Shown piece by piece: positions 29,960-38,880 of a stretch of 51,019 bases of DNA (positions are counted from its first letter, which is position 1; each line of letters starts with the position of its first letter). The notes beneath the pieces were generated by a model. It did not search any database. It saw only the letters and a program-made list of their open reading frames with translations, and had not been told where the DNA came from. Source of the stretch: a virus. The DNA is taken from the IMG/VR virus record IMGVR_UViG_3300037264_001118, positions 1 through 51,019 of that record; one strand, written 5' to 3'. The translations under genes and the position numbers were made by a program.

Positions 29960-31717
29960 ATGGAACAGGGGGGAACGGTCAAGCGTCGGGTCGTGGTACG
30001 TCGGGGCGTTCGTCCCATCGTCCCCGCCCCTGTCCCCATCGTTCCACAAATCCGGGGCATGGTGGACCCTAACTTCGTAGAGAACTTGACCCACGAAGGC
30101 AAGTACATAGAGCGTTTACTAATGATCCGTGATAAGCGTGGGTCGGTAATCCAATTCAATTTGAATCCGGTTCAACGCCGGATCATGGAAGTAAGAAAAC
30201 AGATTCGCGCATCCGGTAAACGCATCCGGCTTTTGATTCTCAAGTCCCGGCGACAGGGCGTAACGACTTTGGAGCAAGCCCTATCGTTCAAGGGCGTTGC
30301 GTCGGAGAACAACTATCAAGCCTTGACGCTGGCCCACAACGACAAGGCCACGGAAAAGATTTTCCGAATCGCAAACATGTTTTACGAATTCCTTCGGGAA
30401 GACTATAAGCCCCGTCGCTTGACCGCATCGAACAAGCGCGACCTAAACTTCCCCGACCTTCATTCCCTGTTCAGCATTGGGACGGCTGGCGGTCGTGGTA
30501 CTGGTCGAAGCGAAACCCTAAACAAGTTCCATTGGTCCGAAGTGGCATGGAGCCCGGGGACCAAGGAAGACCAGCGCGAACTACTGGCCGGACTCACGGA
30601 AGCCGCATCCCACGGCGAAGGCACGTTGGAAACGACGGCCAACGGCGTTGGGGATTTGTTCCATGAAAAGTTCGTTGAAGCCATGCGGGGCGGCAACGAA
30701 TGGACGGCCTTGTTTTTCCCGTGGTGGGCCGACCCCACGTACCGGGAGCCCGCCAAGCCCGAAGAATGCGCGTACATCATGGCGAACCTAACCGAAGAAG
30801 AAGCCCGGTTGGTTAGTCGCCATGGCTTAGACGCGCTCCAAATCAAATGGCGTCGGGCTCAAATGCGGGAACTTGGACGGCTGTTCCAACAGGAGTACCC
30901 GGAGGATTGGGAAACCTGTTTCATTGTGTCCGGCCAATCCTTTTTCGAAAAAGCAATCATCAACGACCTATTCCAGTCGGCGCGCGACCCCATCGAAGAA
31001 CGTTGGAACGGCGACCTTCGTATATGGACGCGGCCCATTCCCGGTCGTCGCTATATCATCGGCGCGGACGTGGCCGAAGGCATCAAGGGCGGCAATTGGT
31101 CCATGGCCGGATTCTTGGACGCCGAATCAGGGGAGCAAGTCGCGGCCTTGCGTGGGCATTGGACCCCGGAAGAGTTCGCCCGGCGCATGGTGTTAATCGC
31201 CCATGAGTACAGCGGCGAGAATAACGCCGAATACCCCTTGCTTGCCGTCGAACGAAACAACCACGGCCATTCCTGCCTAAACACTTTGGCGAACACGTAC
31301 AATTACCCCAACCTTTACTATCATCGGGAGTACGACGCCCGGGGCAAGGAAGCCCCCACGCTTGGCTTTCCCACCACGCCCAAGACCCGGCCTATCATGC
31401 TGGACGATCTACGGGAAGCCGTCGAAAAGCGGTACATGGTCGCCCATGATCGGATCATGCTTGACGAATGCCGGACGTTCGGCCCCAACGACCGGGGCAA
31501 GTATGAAGCCCTGAACGACGCCGAAGACGATACGATTTTCGGTTGGGGCATTGCTTGGCAAATCCGGCAAGCGTCCGTCCGCCGTGGGGAAGCGTCAATA
31601 TCCCCGTCCTATGAAGCGTCCATGCAAGCCGCGCAATCCGCGCGGGTCTTCCCGTCCGGGGGGATGGAACCTATGACGGTTGGTTCCCTTAACCAAACGC
31701 CCGGGAGGATTTTCTAA
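29960..31717 (+). CDS. terL: terminase large subunit
   Basis: A 585-residue protein. ATPase: deviant Walker A KSRRQGVTT (95-103), Walker B-like FHWSEVAW (190-197, Glu194), coupling motif LETTANG (223-229). Nuclease: RYIIGADVAEG with Asp370, a later acidic motif in LLAVERNNHG, and AEDDTIFGWGIAW near the C-terminus. It packages DNA into proheads with the portal. Start ATG 29960, 6 bases after TerS-like stop; the portal begins 1 base after its stop. Confidence 0.93.
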   Translation: MEQGGTVKRRVVVRRGVRPIVPAPVPIVPQIRGMVDPNFVENLTHEGKYIERLLMIRDKRGSVIQFNLNPVQRRIMEVRKQIRASGKRIRLLILKSRRQGVTTLEQALSFKGVASENNYQALTLAHNDKATEKIFRIANMFYEFLREDYKPRRLTASNKRDLNFPDLHSLFSIGTAGGRGTGRSETLNKFHWSEVAWSPGTKEDQRELLAGLTEAASHGEGTLETTANGVGDLFHEKFVEAMRGGNEWTALFFPWWADPTYREPAKPEECAYIMANLTEEEARLVSRHGLDALQIKWRRAQMRELGRLFQQEYPEDWETCFIVSGQSFFEKAIINDLFQSARDPIEERWNGDLRIWTRPIPGRRYIIGADVAEGIKGGNWSMAGFLDAESGEQVAALRGHWTPEEFARRMVLIAHEYSGENNAEYPLLAVERNNHGHSCLNTLANTYNYPNLYYHREYDARGKEAPTLGFPTTPKTRPIMLDDLREAVEKRYMVAHDRIMLDECRTFGPNDRGKYEALNDAEDDTIFGWGIAWQIRQASVRRGEASISPSYEASMQAAQSARVFPSGGMEPMTVGSLNQTPGRIF

Positions 31718-31718
31718 G

Positions 31719-33227
31719 ATGGGTCTTCGAAACTGGCTTGGATTTGGTAGCGGTACGGCCCTTGCCCATACGCCGGACGCACTAACCCCCGCCCCCGCCG
31801 AAGGTTCGTTGCTCCATCAATTCTTCGGGGATTCAAAAGTCTTAGGGGACGCAATCAAGTTGTTGGGCGTCTTCAATCCGCGCGAAGTGGGAACGCGGAC
31901 GCGGTTGTTGATGCGTTGTGACCCCGACGTTGCCTTTGGGCTGGCAATCCTCCGGGCTCCGATCATCAACATGAACTATGCCGTTGAATCCAACGACCCG
32001 GAAATTGCGGCGTTCGTCAAGGCCGCGCTTCGTCCCGTCTATCGCAAATTGGCGACGGGTCAAAGCATGTCGTTACACTTCGGACGCCAGCTATCCGAAA
32101 AGGTTTGGGAAACGGGGCCGTTCACCGTCACGGATCAAAGCGACGTGACCGGGGATAAGACGACCAAGACTTACCCGAACGCTTGGACCTATCACGACTT
32201 CAAGGCGATTGATCCGCGTTCCTACGTCCTGTTGATTGACAGGGAAAAGGACCAGTTCGGGGGCGTCCAACAGAATACGCCCAAGGTCGGCGCGGAAGCA
32301 CGTCCCCCGGTCGGGCCGGAAAAGGTCGTCCTATGGTCCTTCCGCAAGGAAGAAGTTTGGGGACACTTGGACGGCTTCCCCATGTCCGATCAATGTTATG
32401 AACCGTGGTGGGGCAAAGCGGCCACGAACCTTTTTTGTAATCGGTACTTCGAACGCAAGGCCGACCCCGCATACAAGGCAATCGCGGATTCCCAAATCCA
32501 ATTGGGTAACGGGCAAAAGGGCGACGGCTTCGCGTTCATCATGCAAGCCATTCTTGGCTTGAAGGGCGGCGGGGTAATCGCGCTTCCCAACAAACGCGAC
32601 CAAGTAGGCAACCTATTGTTTGACGTTCAACCCTTGGCCGACGACAAACGCGGCGACATGTTCCAACAGCGGTTGGACGGCTTTTCCCAACAAATCCTTC
32701 GGGGCCTTTGGATTACGGACAAGGCCGGAACGTCGGACGGGACGGGCTCCCTTGCCATGGCGGAAGTCCACGCCGAAACCATGTCGTCCATGATGCAAGG
32801 CATCCTTAACGAATGGTTGGACGACGTGGTTAACCCGCAAGTCGTCAACCCCTTGGTCCTATACAACTTCGGACCCGAAGCCCTGAAGAACAGCCAAACC
32901 CGGTTGGTTTCCGGCGGGCTGTCGTCCGGTACGAAAGACCTTTTCAAAACCCTGTTGGTTCAGTTGCTCCAATCGGAACAGTTGACGGACGGGGGCGGCA
33001 AGGTCACGTTGGCCGACCGGATCGACGGCGTTTCTTTGCTTCAGGAATTGGGCGTCAAGATGCGTAGCGCGGAAGAACTGGAAGAGATATCCAAGGCGAA
33101 GGCGGCACGGGTTCCCGACATTGACCCGGGCGCGCCCGCGCGCGAGAGTGACGAAGAACCCAACGACGAAGAGATTGCGGACGAACTGATTAAGAAGGGC
33201 GTGATGGAGGGGGACGAAGTGGAATAG
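31719..33227 (+). CDS. portal protein (DUF935/gp29-like)
   Basis: A 502-residue protein with GGGAGG upstream. The pattern TRTRLLMRCDPDVAFGLAILRAPIINMNYAVES, then GRQLSEKVWE, resembles the DUF935/Mu gp29-type portals, and the gene follows the large terminase directly. The acidic C-terminus (EEPNDEEIADELIKKG) is typical of portal tails. A folded RNA candidate begins on the base after its stop codon. Confidence 0.85.
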   Translation: MGLRNWLGFGSGTALAHTPDALTPAPAEGSLLHQFFGDSKVLGDAIKLLGVFNPREVGTRTRLLMRCDPDVAFGLAILRAPIINMNYAVESNDPEIAAFVKAALRPVYRKLATGQSMSLHFGRQLSEKVWETGPFTVTDQSDVTGDKTTKTYPNAWTYHDFKAIDPRSYVLLIDREKDQFGGVQQNTPKVGAEARPPVGPEKVVLWSFRKEEVWGHLDGFPMSDQCYEPWWGKAATNLFCNRYFERKADPAYKAIADSQIQLGNGQKGDGFAFIMQAILGLKGGGVIALPNKRDQVGNLLFDVQPLADDKRGDMFQQRLDGFSQQILRGLWITDKAGTSDGTGSLAMAEVHAETMSSMMQGILNEWLDDVVNPQVVNPLVLYNFGPEALKNSQTRLVSGGLSSGTKDLFKTLLVQLLQSEQLTDGGGKVTLADRIDGVSLLQELGVKMRSAEELEEISKAKAARVPDIDPGAPARESDEEPNDEEIADELIKKGVMEGDEVE

Positions 33228-33403
33228 CGATTCGCTTAGACCCCTGCCCATGTCCCACAATTGGGATACTGCCCTACTTATCCGCCAGCCGGATAGGGCG
33301 TAACAAACATTACGGGACCGGACAGGGGTTTAAGCGGATCGGGCAACCTTCGGCCTTGTGGCCGGAAAGAGTTGCAGTATTAGGGCGAAAGCCCAACGAT
33401 CCG
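33228..33403 (+). ncRNA. structured RNA candidate between portal and next structural gene
   Basis: The element begins directly after the portal TAG. Bases 33228-33246 pair with 33323-33341 as an uninterrupted 19-bp helix (two G·U). Inside are hairpins TCCCA/TGGGA (33253-33266), GCCCTA/TAGGGC plus TCCG/CGGA with a 4-base bulge (33271-33299), and GTAA/TTAC (33300-33313). A second part has GCAAC/GTTGC enclosing TTCGGCC/GGCCGGA (33343-33375) and GGGC-GAAA-GCCC (33383-33394). CGGATCG 33335-33341 can instead pair perfectly with CGATCCG 33397-33403. No T run follows. Function unknown. Confidence 0.6.
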
Positions 33404-33424
33404 ACGATTGGAAAGGCGGCAACC

Positions 33425-34066
33425 ATGGGTCGCGTCAAATTCTTGGGGCTCCGCGCGGTCGGGGCCATTCGCTTGAATGCGAATCCGGCGGACGGCGAAA
33501 CCGTGACCATTGGCCCGGTCCCGGCGGTCGGCGGCGTGACCGGAAAGCGTTTTGAGTTCGACAACAACGCGGCGGTTACGGCTGGCAACATCCTTGTTAC
33601 CATTGGCGGTTCGGCGGCTTTGTCCGCTATCGCCCTTCGGGACAAGATCAACACGAACAAGCCGACCCCCGTTGGCATCACGGCGGAAATCGACCCCGTG
33701 GATACGTCCACGGTTCGCTTGTACGCCGACGCTCCGGGCGCGGGCGGCAATCTCGCGCTGGCGGACACGGGCGCGGCCATTGACGTTTCTTCCGCCGTTA
33801 TGACGGGCGGCGAAGGGTCCGGCAACCAGACGTTGCATCGTGGCGAACACGTCGTTACGGCGTTGGACGTGGCGGCGGGTAACGTGATGATTGACACGGG
33901 CCTTTCGGGTCCGCGATTCCCGCAAGTCGATTGCTTCAGCGCGGCGGGCCTTCAGAAAGCCCTTACGTCGTTGGTTATCGTCGTCGGTTCGAAAATCCAA
34001 CTGGACTTCGACGGGGCCACGAACCCCGTTGCGGGCGACAAGATTTCGTGGGGAGCCTACGAATAA
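33425..34066 (+). CDS. structural protein, possible fibre/decoration domain
   Basis: A 213-residue protein from ATG 33425 with GGAAAGG upstream. It is Ala/Gly/Thr/Val-rich with beta-like stretches (GRVKFLGLRAVGAIRLNANP, AGNILVTIGGSAALSAIALRDKIN, STVRLYADAPGAGGNLALADTG), like the repeating beta domains in fibres or decoration proteins. The DNA frame extends upstream into the folded element but lacks a start site there. It begins the fibre-like module. Confidence 0.7.
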   Translation: MGRVKFLGLRAVGAIRLNANPADGETVTIGPVPAVGGVTGKRFEFDNNAAVTAGNILVTIGGSAALSAIALRDKINTNKPTPVGITAEIDPVDTSTVRLYADAPGAGGNLALADTGAAIDVSSAVMTGGEGSGNQTLHRGEHVVTALDVAAGNVMIDTGLSGPRFPQVDCFSAAGLQKALTSLVIVVGSKIQLDFDGATNPVAGDKISWGAYE

Positions 34067-34081
34067 GGTTTGGGTGGCGCG

Positions 34082-34127
34082 GGGGGCTAACGGCCTAGGC
34101 TTGTTAAACCGAAGGCCGTTGGCCCCC
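34082..34127 (+). other. strong hairpin between structural genes
   Basis: GGGGGCTAACGGCCT (34082-34096) pairs with AGGCCGTTGGCCCCC (34113-34127): 15 bp with one G·U, 16-base loop, no T run. It lies between 34066 and the ATG at 34146 and may stabilise or process the message. Confidence 0.6.
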
Positions 34128-34145
34128 TGTTGTAGGGCTTAAAAC

Positions 34146-34604
34146 ATGGGCCAAGACCAGTCACTTGAACGCGGCGTCGAAAGTGTCGGGGAAATGCGGA
34201 AGGTTTCGTATCCCCAACATAGAGATACCCTGTTTGCCCATTTCAACCAGTTCGTCTATCGGTTCAACGTGGGTTCGAACGGGGCCGACGATGGGGATAC
34301 GGTCGTCAAGCCGGACACAACCCACCCCTTGCAACCCGGACGGTGGGAAAAGACGCCCATTGGGGCGGCTGGCGGGGGAGGGGGCGGAACCTTTGTCGAA
34401 AACGAATTCACGGCAACCGCCGCGCAAACCGTGTTCACTTTGTCGCAAGCCTTCGCGCTTGCGGGTTTGTCCATCTTGTTTATCAACGGCGTAGGGTACG
34501 CGGAGGGTGCGGAGTACACGATTGCCGGGACCACGCTTACTTGGTTGGATGTTCCCTTCGCTTTGGAAGCGGGGGACCGTGTTGTTGTGAAATTCCAAAC
34601 GTAA
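34146..34604 (+). CDS. fibre-associated structural protein
   Basis: A 152-residue protein. N-terminal 65 residues resemble the protein at 36756 (GADDGDTVVKPDTTHPLQPGRWEK against ADDGNLVIKPDNILPAQAGRFVRE), a short domain seen in phage fibre-type proteins. A Gly6 linker follows (AAGGGGGG), then a beta domain (TQVFTLSQAF-like, SILFINGVGYAEGAEYTIAGTTLTWLDVPFALEAGDRVVVKF) typical of tail fibre modules. Confidence 0.7.
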   Translation: MGQDQSLERGVESVGEMRKVSYPQHRDTLFAHFNQFVYRFNVGSNGADDGDTVVKPDTTHPLQPGRWEKTPIGAAGGGGGGTFVENEFTATAAQTVFTLSQAFALAGLSILFINGVGYAEGAEYTIAGTTLTWLDVPFALEAGDRVVVKFQT

Positions 34605-34622
34605 TAGGAAAGGGCTGAACGA

Positions 34623-35924
34623 ATGTCACAAATCAAGGGCAAACAACTTGCCGACGCGCCTAACGGCGTGACTACGGGCAAGATCAACGACCTTGCGGTT
34701 ACGACCGCGAAGATTGCCGACGCCAACGTTACGACCGTCAAGATTCTGGACGCCAATATCACGACCGCGAAGTTGGCGGCGGGCGTCCTTTCGGCGGACG
34801 CGGCGGGACGCGCGAAAATGGCGGCGGGTTATTTCGACTTGGCGCAAGTCGGAACGACTTTCGCGGCGGCGGCTATCGCCCTTTCGAAGCTGGAAGAAGC
34901 CGTCATTCAGGCGGACGGCGGGCAAGCGCACACGGCCAATCAGTCCATGGGCGGATTCAAGTTGACCAACGTTGGGACGCCGACCGTTGGGACCGACGCG
35001 GCCAACAAGGACTATGTGGACAACGCGATTGCGGGGCTGGCGTGGAAGGATTCCGTCCGGGTCGCCACGACCGCGAACACGGCCCTTACGGGATTGCTCA
35101 CGATTGACGGGGTTACGCTGGTCGCCAACGACCGAATCCTTGTCAAGAACAACACGGCCCCGGCGGAAAACGGAATTTGGGTTGCGGCGTCCGGCGCATG
35201 GACGCGGGCGACCGACTTTGACACACAAAACGAAGCCCTTTCGGGAACGGTCTTTGTTGAAGAAGGGTCAACCCAAGCGAACACGTCTTGGACCATGACC
35301 ACGGACGCGCCTATCACGATTGGAACCACGGGTCTTACGTGGGTTCAGTTCGCGGCGTCCGTTGCCCTTGTCGCGGGCGCGGGCTTGCTTGCCACGGGCA
35401 ACACTTGGTCCGTGGAACTGGCCCCCCTTGTTGCTGGACTTGAGTTCGACGCGGGCGGCGACGGTGGAAGGCTGAAGATCAAGATTCCGGCGGTTGCAAG
35501 CGTTCTACTGTTGAACGGCTCCGGGGAAATCACGGTCCAGAAAGACGGAAAGACGATTTCCGGGGCCTCAAACGGAATCCTTCGCGCGGCCCATCCTGTC
35601 GGCTTGAACAAGTTCCAAACCCCTTCGGTTGCGGCTGGCGAAGGTTCAACCACGGGCCTTACGCTTGGCGCATCCCCCGCCGAAGCCGTGGGTTCGGGCG
35701 GACCCATTCCGCACGTTCGGGTATTGGTCAACGGCATCGGTCAACGCTTGGGCAACGGCACGAAGACGGGCGTTGATTGCTACTTCAGCGCGGACGGCGG
35801 CACGACGGCGCGGACGTATACCGCCACGGTTGCCGGGGATACCCTTTATTGGAACGCGACGACGGCGGGTTTCGGGCTGGACGCAACCGACGTTGTGGAC
35901 ATGGATTACAACAGCATTTCCTAA
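34623..35924 (+). CDS. tail fibre protein
   Basis: A 433-residue protein. Residues 15-55 hold four 10-residue repeats (VTTGKINDLA, VTTAKIADAN, VTTVKILDAN, ITTAKLAAGV), a stalk pattern. Then MGGFKLTNVGTPTVGTDAANKDYVD and WKDSVRVATTANTALTG, VTLVANDRILVKNNTAPAENGIW, hallmark phage tail-fibre segments. The C-terminus is a beta-rich receptor-type domain. Found here between portal and capsid genes rather than at the tail end. Confidence 0.85.
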   Translation: MSQIKGKQLADAPNGVTTGKINDLAVTTAKIADANVTTVKILDANITTAKLAAGVLSADAAGRAKMAAGYFDLAQVGTTFAAAAIALSKLEEAVIQADGGQAHTANQSMGGFKLTNVGTPTVGTDAANKDYVDNAIAGLAWKDSVRVATTANTALTGLLTIDGVTLVANDRILVKNNTAPAENGIWVAASGAWTRATDFDTQNEALSGTVFVEEGSTQANTSWTMTTDAPITIGTTGLTWVQFAASVALVAGAGLLATGNTWSVELAPLVAGLEFDAGGDGGRLKIKIPAVASVLLLNGSGEITVQKDGKTISGASNGILRAAHPVGLNKFQTPSVAAGEGSTTGLTLGASPAEAVGSGGPIPHVRVLVNGIGQRLGNGTKTGVDCYFSADGGTTARTYTATVAGDTLYWNATTAGFGLDATDVVDMDYNSIS

Positions 35925-35938
35925 TGGTTTAACCCCGG

Positions 35939-35970
35939 CCCTTCCCGGGAAACCGGGGAGGGTCGTTTTA
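35939..35970 (+). terminator. terminator-like hairpin after fibre gene
   Basis: CCCTTCCCGG (35939-35948) pairs with CCGGGGAGGG (35953-35962) across a GAAA tetraloop; TCGTTTTA follows. The short T run suggests partial termination. Confidence 0.6.
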
Positions 35971-35984
35971 AGGGATTAGGAAAA

Positions 35985-36743
35985 ATGAAGACTAGAGTAA
36001 AGCAACTGGAACCCGGGGCTAACGGGGAATTCCTTCAGACTTCCGGCGGCGTTCCGGTTTGGGGCGCGGCCCCGGGCGGGTCCGGCGTAACCGCCGTGGG
36101 CTCCCCGTCTATCACGAAGATGGAACCGATTTCCCTTACGGGTCCGGCGTCCTACGTGGCGGGCGGATTTACGGCCACGTTCGGCAACCTTGCCGCGCTG
36201 GTCCGGGCCATCGTTTGCCTAGTCTCTTCCGCGACCTATTACCATTTCAAGATAACGGCCAAGTCGTCCAATCAAGTTACGATCAAAGCGTTTCGGAACG
36301 TCAACGCGCATACGCATACGTTCACGGGGACGACGCATACCCATTCGTTGACGATGAACGCGCATACGCATACGTTCACGGGGACCGCGCACGGGCATAC
36401 TTTGACCATGAACGCCCACGGGCATACTTTGGTTGCGACGGGCAACAGCACGGGCGTTCTTACGGCTGGTATGTCCACGACGGGCTTTCATATCCCGGTG
36501 GGCAACCCGACCCGTACCGTTGCGGCGGGTTCCGCGTCGGGCGTCGGGAACACCACGGACACGGGTACGGTTGCGAACACCACGGCGGCGGGAACCAACG
36601 CGAATACGGTTGATACCGGGACCGTGGGTAACACGGTCGCGGCGGGGACCAACGCGAGTACGTCGGCGGACGCGCTGGAAGAACTTGGGGCGGGCGTAAA
36701 CTTGTCGGCTGTTACGTTGGAACTTTTGGGCTTTGGTACTTAA
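35985..36743 (+). CDS. fibre protein with HxH metal-binding repeats
   Basis: A 252-residue protein. Residues 109-153 contain five HxH motifs at exact 9-residue spacing (H109, H118, H127, H136, H145), consecutive units such as HTHTFTGTT and HTHSLTMNA. HxH motifs in trimeric phage fibre needles coordinate iron. A second low-complexity repeat TGTVxNTxAAGTNA lies near residues 185-225. Residues 11-24 (GANGEFLQTSGGVPVW) are a common phage fibre collar segment. Confidence 0.85.
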   Translation: MKTRVKQLEPGANGEFLQTSGGVPVWGAAPGGSGVTAVGSPSITKMEPISLTGPASYVAGGFTATFGNLAALVRAIVCLVSSATYYHFKITAKSSNQVTIKAFRNVNAHTHTFTGTTHTHSLTMNAHTHTFTGTAHGHTLTMNAHGHTLVATGNSTGVLTAGMSTTGFHIPVGNPTRTVAAGSASGVGNTTDTGTVANTTAAGTNANTVDTGTVGNTVAAGTNASTSADALEELGAGVNLSAVTLELLGFGT

Positions 36744-36755
36744 ACGGGGGACCAA

Positions 36756-37475
36756 ATGAGCGAAGCGCATAAGATTGTCGAAACCATTACGGAACTTCGT
36801 AAGGTTTCGGACCACGCGGGGAAAGATCGAATCATGGTTCGGCCTTCCCGCGACTTCTACATTTACGAAGCCAACAACCTTTCGGCGGACGACGGGAACC
36901 TTGTCATAAAGCCCGACAACATCCTACCCGCGCAAGCGGGGCGGTTCGTTCGGGAAGTCCAAGACCCTTCGGACTTGTCGCAACCGCTGGCCCGGCACGT
37001 CGTTTCCGCCGACCAGTTCCTTGACGTGGGGCCGACTGATTGGGCGGTCAACGCCCCGGCTCCCCTGTCGTCGGATTCCATCGTCCCGGCCCTGCCCGTC
37101 CGTCGCTTTGACGACACGGCGGAAGAAGGCGTTGGGTTCTTGACCACGGTTCCCACGGGCGCGGGAAGCGTTCGGATTTCGTTCAAGCATCGCGCGCAAA
37201 CGGCCCCCGGCGGGGCTACGACGGTCGCGCCGAAGGTCTATTCCAGAAATCTCCCCCACAATGCCGCCCCCGGCGCGTGGTCGGCTGGCGTGGCCCTTGC
37301 GACCCTTCCCGTTCCCGCCAACGCTCAAATCCAGTACGGGGCCGCGCAAGTGTTCACGCTTGCGGCCTTGGGGCTGGTCGCCGGGGAACTGGCGTTGCTG
37401 GAAATGACGCGCGTTACCGGGGGGCTGGTTGGGGACTGGACGGTTTCCGAAGTCCTGTTGGAGTTCCTGAACTAA
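36756..37475 (+). CDS. structural protein of fibre module
   Basis: A 239-residue protein. Its N-terminal ~65 residues share the ADDGNLVIKPDNILPAQAGRFV pattern with the protein at 34146, a probable virion-anchoring domain. The C-terminal 110 residues are beta-like (AGSVRISFKHRAQTAPGG, ALGLVAGELALLEMTRVTG). The next gene overlaps its stop by one base. Confidence 0.7.
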   Translation: MSEAHKIVETITELRKVSDHAGKDRIMVRPSRDFYIYEANNLSADDGNLVIKPDNILPAQAGRFVREVQDPSDLSQPLARHVVSADQFLDVGPTDWAVNAPAPLSSDSIVPALPVRRFDDTAEEGVGFLTTVPTGAGSVRISFKHRAQTAPGGATTVAPKVYSRNLPHNAAPGAWSAGVALATLPVPANAQIQYGAAQVFTLAALGLVAGELALLEMTRVTGGLVGDWTVSEVLLEFLN

Positions 37476-38152
37476 TGGCTATGGAATTCGCCAACAACGG
37501 GGGCGCGAACGTCATAGCGTCGGACGCGGCGTTCCTTCCCCCGACCCCGTTTTCGTCCATTTCGTTTTGGGTGAAAATGGTTTCGCTGGTCCCCGCGCTT
37601 CAACGGTTTTTCGGGAACGCGACCAATTGGGAAGTACGGGTCAACAGCGCGGGGGTAGTCGTCACCGACGTATACAATCCTTCGGACGGGGCCGCGTCCG
37701 TGTCGGTTCTAGTCGCGGGCGCGTGGGCGCATGTCGCTTGCAACGCCGAAGACAACGGGGTTGACTCGATTACGGACATGCACTTGAACGGAGTTTTTCA
37801 AGCTGTCCGAACTGTCCCCCGTTCGGCGGTCGCGTCCATTGTCCAAACGATAGGGAACCGAACGGGCATGGCGTCCGCCCAAGGATTGAACGCGGTCCTT
37901 GACGATTTCCGGGTTTATAATCGCAAGCTGTCCGCTTCCGAAATCCAAAGCATTTTCGCGGCCCGTGGCCGGGATTCGATCCGTCAAGGGTTGTTGTCGC
38001 GCGTCCTGTTCAATGGGGGAGCCCCGGGAACTTCGCCCGTGGGCGTGGGCTCCGTCAAGGACCACGGCCCGAACGGGGTTCATTACGGGCCTTCGGGCGC
38101 GCCCGTGTACGCGGAAAAGTTCGTAAGCGGAAGTCGTCGGAGAAGCGCATAG
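37475..38152 (+). CDS. LamG/ConA-like lectin-fold protein (paralogue 1)
   Basis: A 225-residue protein. SISFWVKMVSL, VLVAGAWAHVACNAED and LDDFRVYNRKLSASEIQSIFAARG follow the concanavalin A-like/LamG domain pattern, a sugar-binding or structural sandwich. It ends EKFVSGSRRRSA. The next gene is a diverged copy, so the pair arose by tandem duplication. Likely a fibre-tip or decoration adhesin for a host surface glycan. Confidence 0.8.
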   Translation: MAMEFANNGGANVIASDAAFLPPTPFSSISFWVKMVSLVPALQRFFGNATNWEVRVNSAGVVVTDVYNPSDGAASVSVLVAGAWAHVACNAEDNGVDSITDMHLNGVFQAVRTVPRSAVASIVQTIGNRTGMASAQGLNAVLDDFRVYNRKLSASEIQSIFAARGRDSIRQGLLSRVLFNGGAPGTSPVGVGSVKDHGPNGVHYGPSGAPVYAEKFVSGSRRRSA

Positions 38153-38153
38153 C

Positions 38154-38879
38154 ATGGCCGTTGAATTTGTCGCGGCGTCTTCGCAACGGGCGAACTTGGG
38201 TCTTTCCCTGCCCTTCCTGAACGGTAAGCCGGGCGGCTCCGTTATGGCTTGGGTCAAAATGACTTCGCTTTCGGGAACCCGATCCTTGACCGAACAGGCC
38301 ATAGGCCCGCCCCCGGGGACTAGCGCGACTTCCCGGTTGTTCTTGGGGGTGCTTGGGAGCGGCGTACTTGAGTTGGGAGCCCGTGACGCGGACGGCGGCG
38401 GGTCGTTCGTCAACACGGGTACGCTTTCCATCGGTACGGGGGTTTGGGCGCATGTCGCGGGCGTGGTGGACATTGCCGGGGACGCATCGCATATTTACAT
38501 CAATGGGGCCTTGCATAAAACGCAAGCGTTCGCGTTCCCCAACGCCAGCTTCCCCGCCACGAATTCCAAGAACGGCCATGTTGGGTCCAATGACGACGGC
38601 GGGGCGCAGTTCTTCGACGGGCTGATTTCTGATTTCAGAATGTACGACCGGGCGTTGAAGGCTGAAGAAATCCAAACCATTTTCGCGGCACGGGGTCGGG
38701 ATACGATCATTGCCGGAATGGTCTTGAATCATCGCATGGCGGGCCGTCCGCCCGGGGCTGTCGCGTCCGTGGTCGGGGAATTGAAAGACGTTTCGATTTC
38801 ACAACGTAACGCCGACCCGGTAAATGGTCCGGTCTATCGGGAATCTTTTGTTTCTGGTTATCGGAGAAGGAGCGCATAA
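38154..38879 (+). CDS. LamG/ConA-like lectin-fold protein (paralogue 2)
   Basis: A 241-residue protein starting 1 base after paralogue 1. SVMAWVKMTSLSG, TGVWAHVAGVVDIAGDASHIYINGA and ISDFRMYDRALKAEEIQTIFAARGRDTI align with paralogue 1, and the end ESFVSGYRRRSA is nearly the same. The central loops differ, which would suit different receptor specificities. Confidence 0.82.
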   Translation: MAVEFVAASSQRANLGLSLPFLNGKPGGSVMAWVKMTSLSGTRSLTEQAIGPPPGTSATSRLFLGVLGSGVLELGARDADGGGSFVNTGTLSIGTGVWAHVAGVVDIAGDASHIYINGALHKTQAFAFPNASFPATNSKNGHVGSNDDGGAQFFDGLISDFRMYDRALKAEEIQTIFAARGRDTIIAGMVLNHRMAGRPPGAVASVVGELKDVSISQRNADPVNGPVYRESFVSGYRRRSA

Positions 38880-38880
38880 C

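Noticed and set aside
33228-33403. Group I intron or terminator interpretation of the folded element
   Set aside because: It is too short, lies outside any gene, shows no conserved core pairing I can identify, and has no T run.
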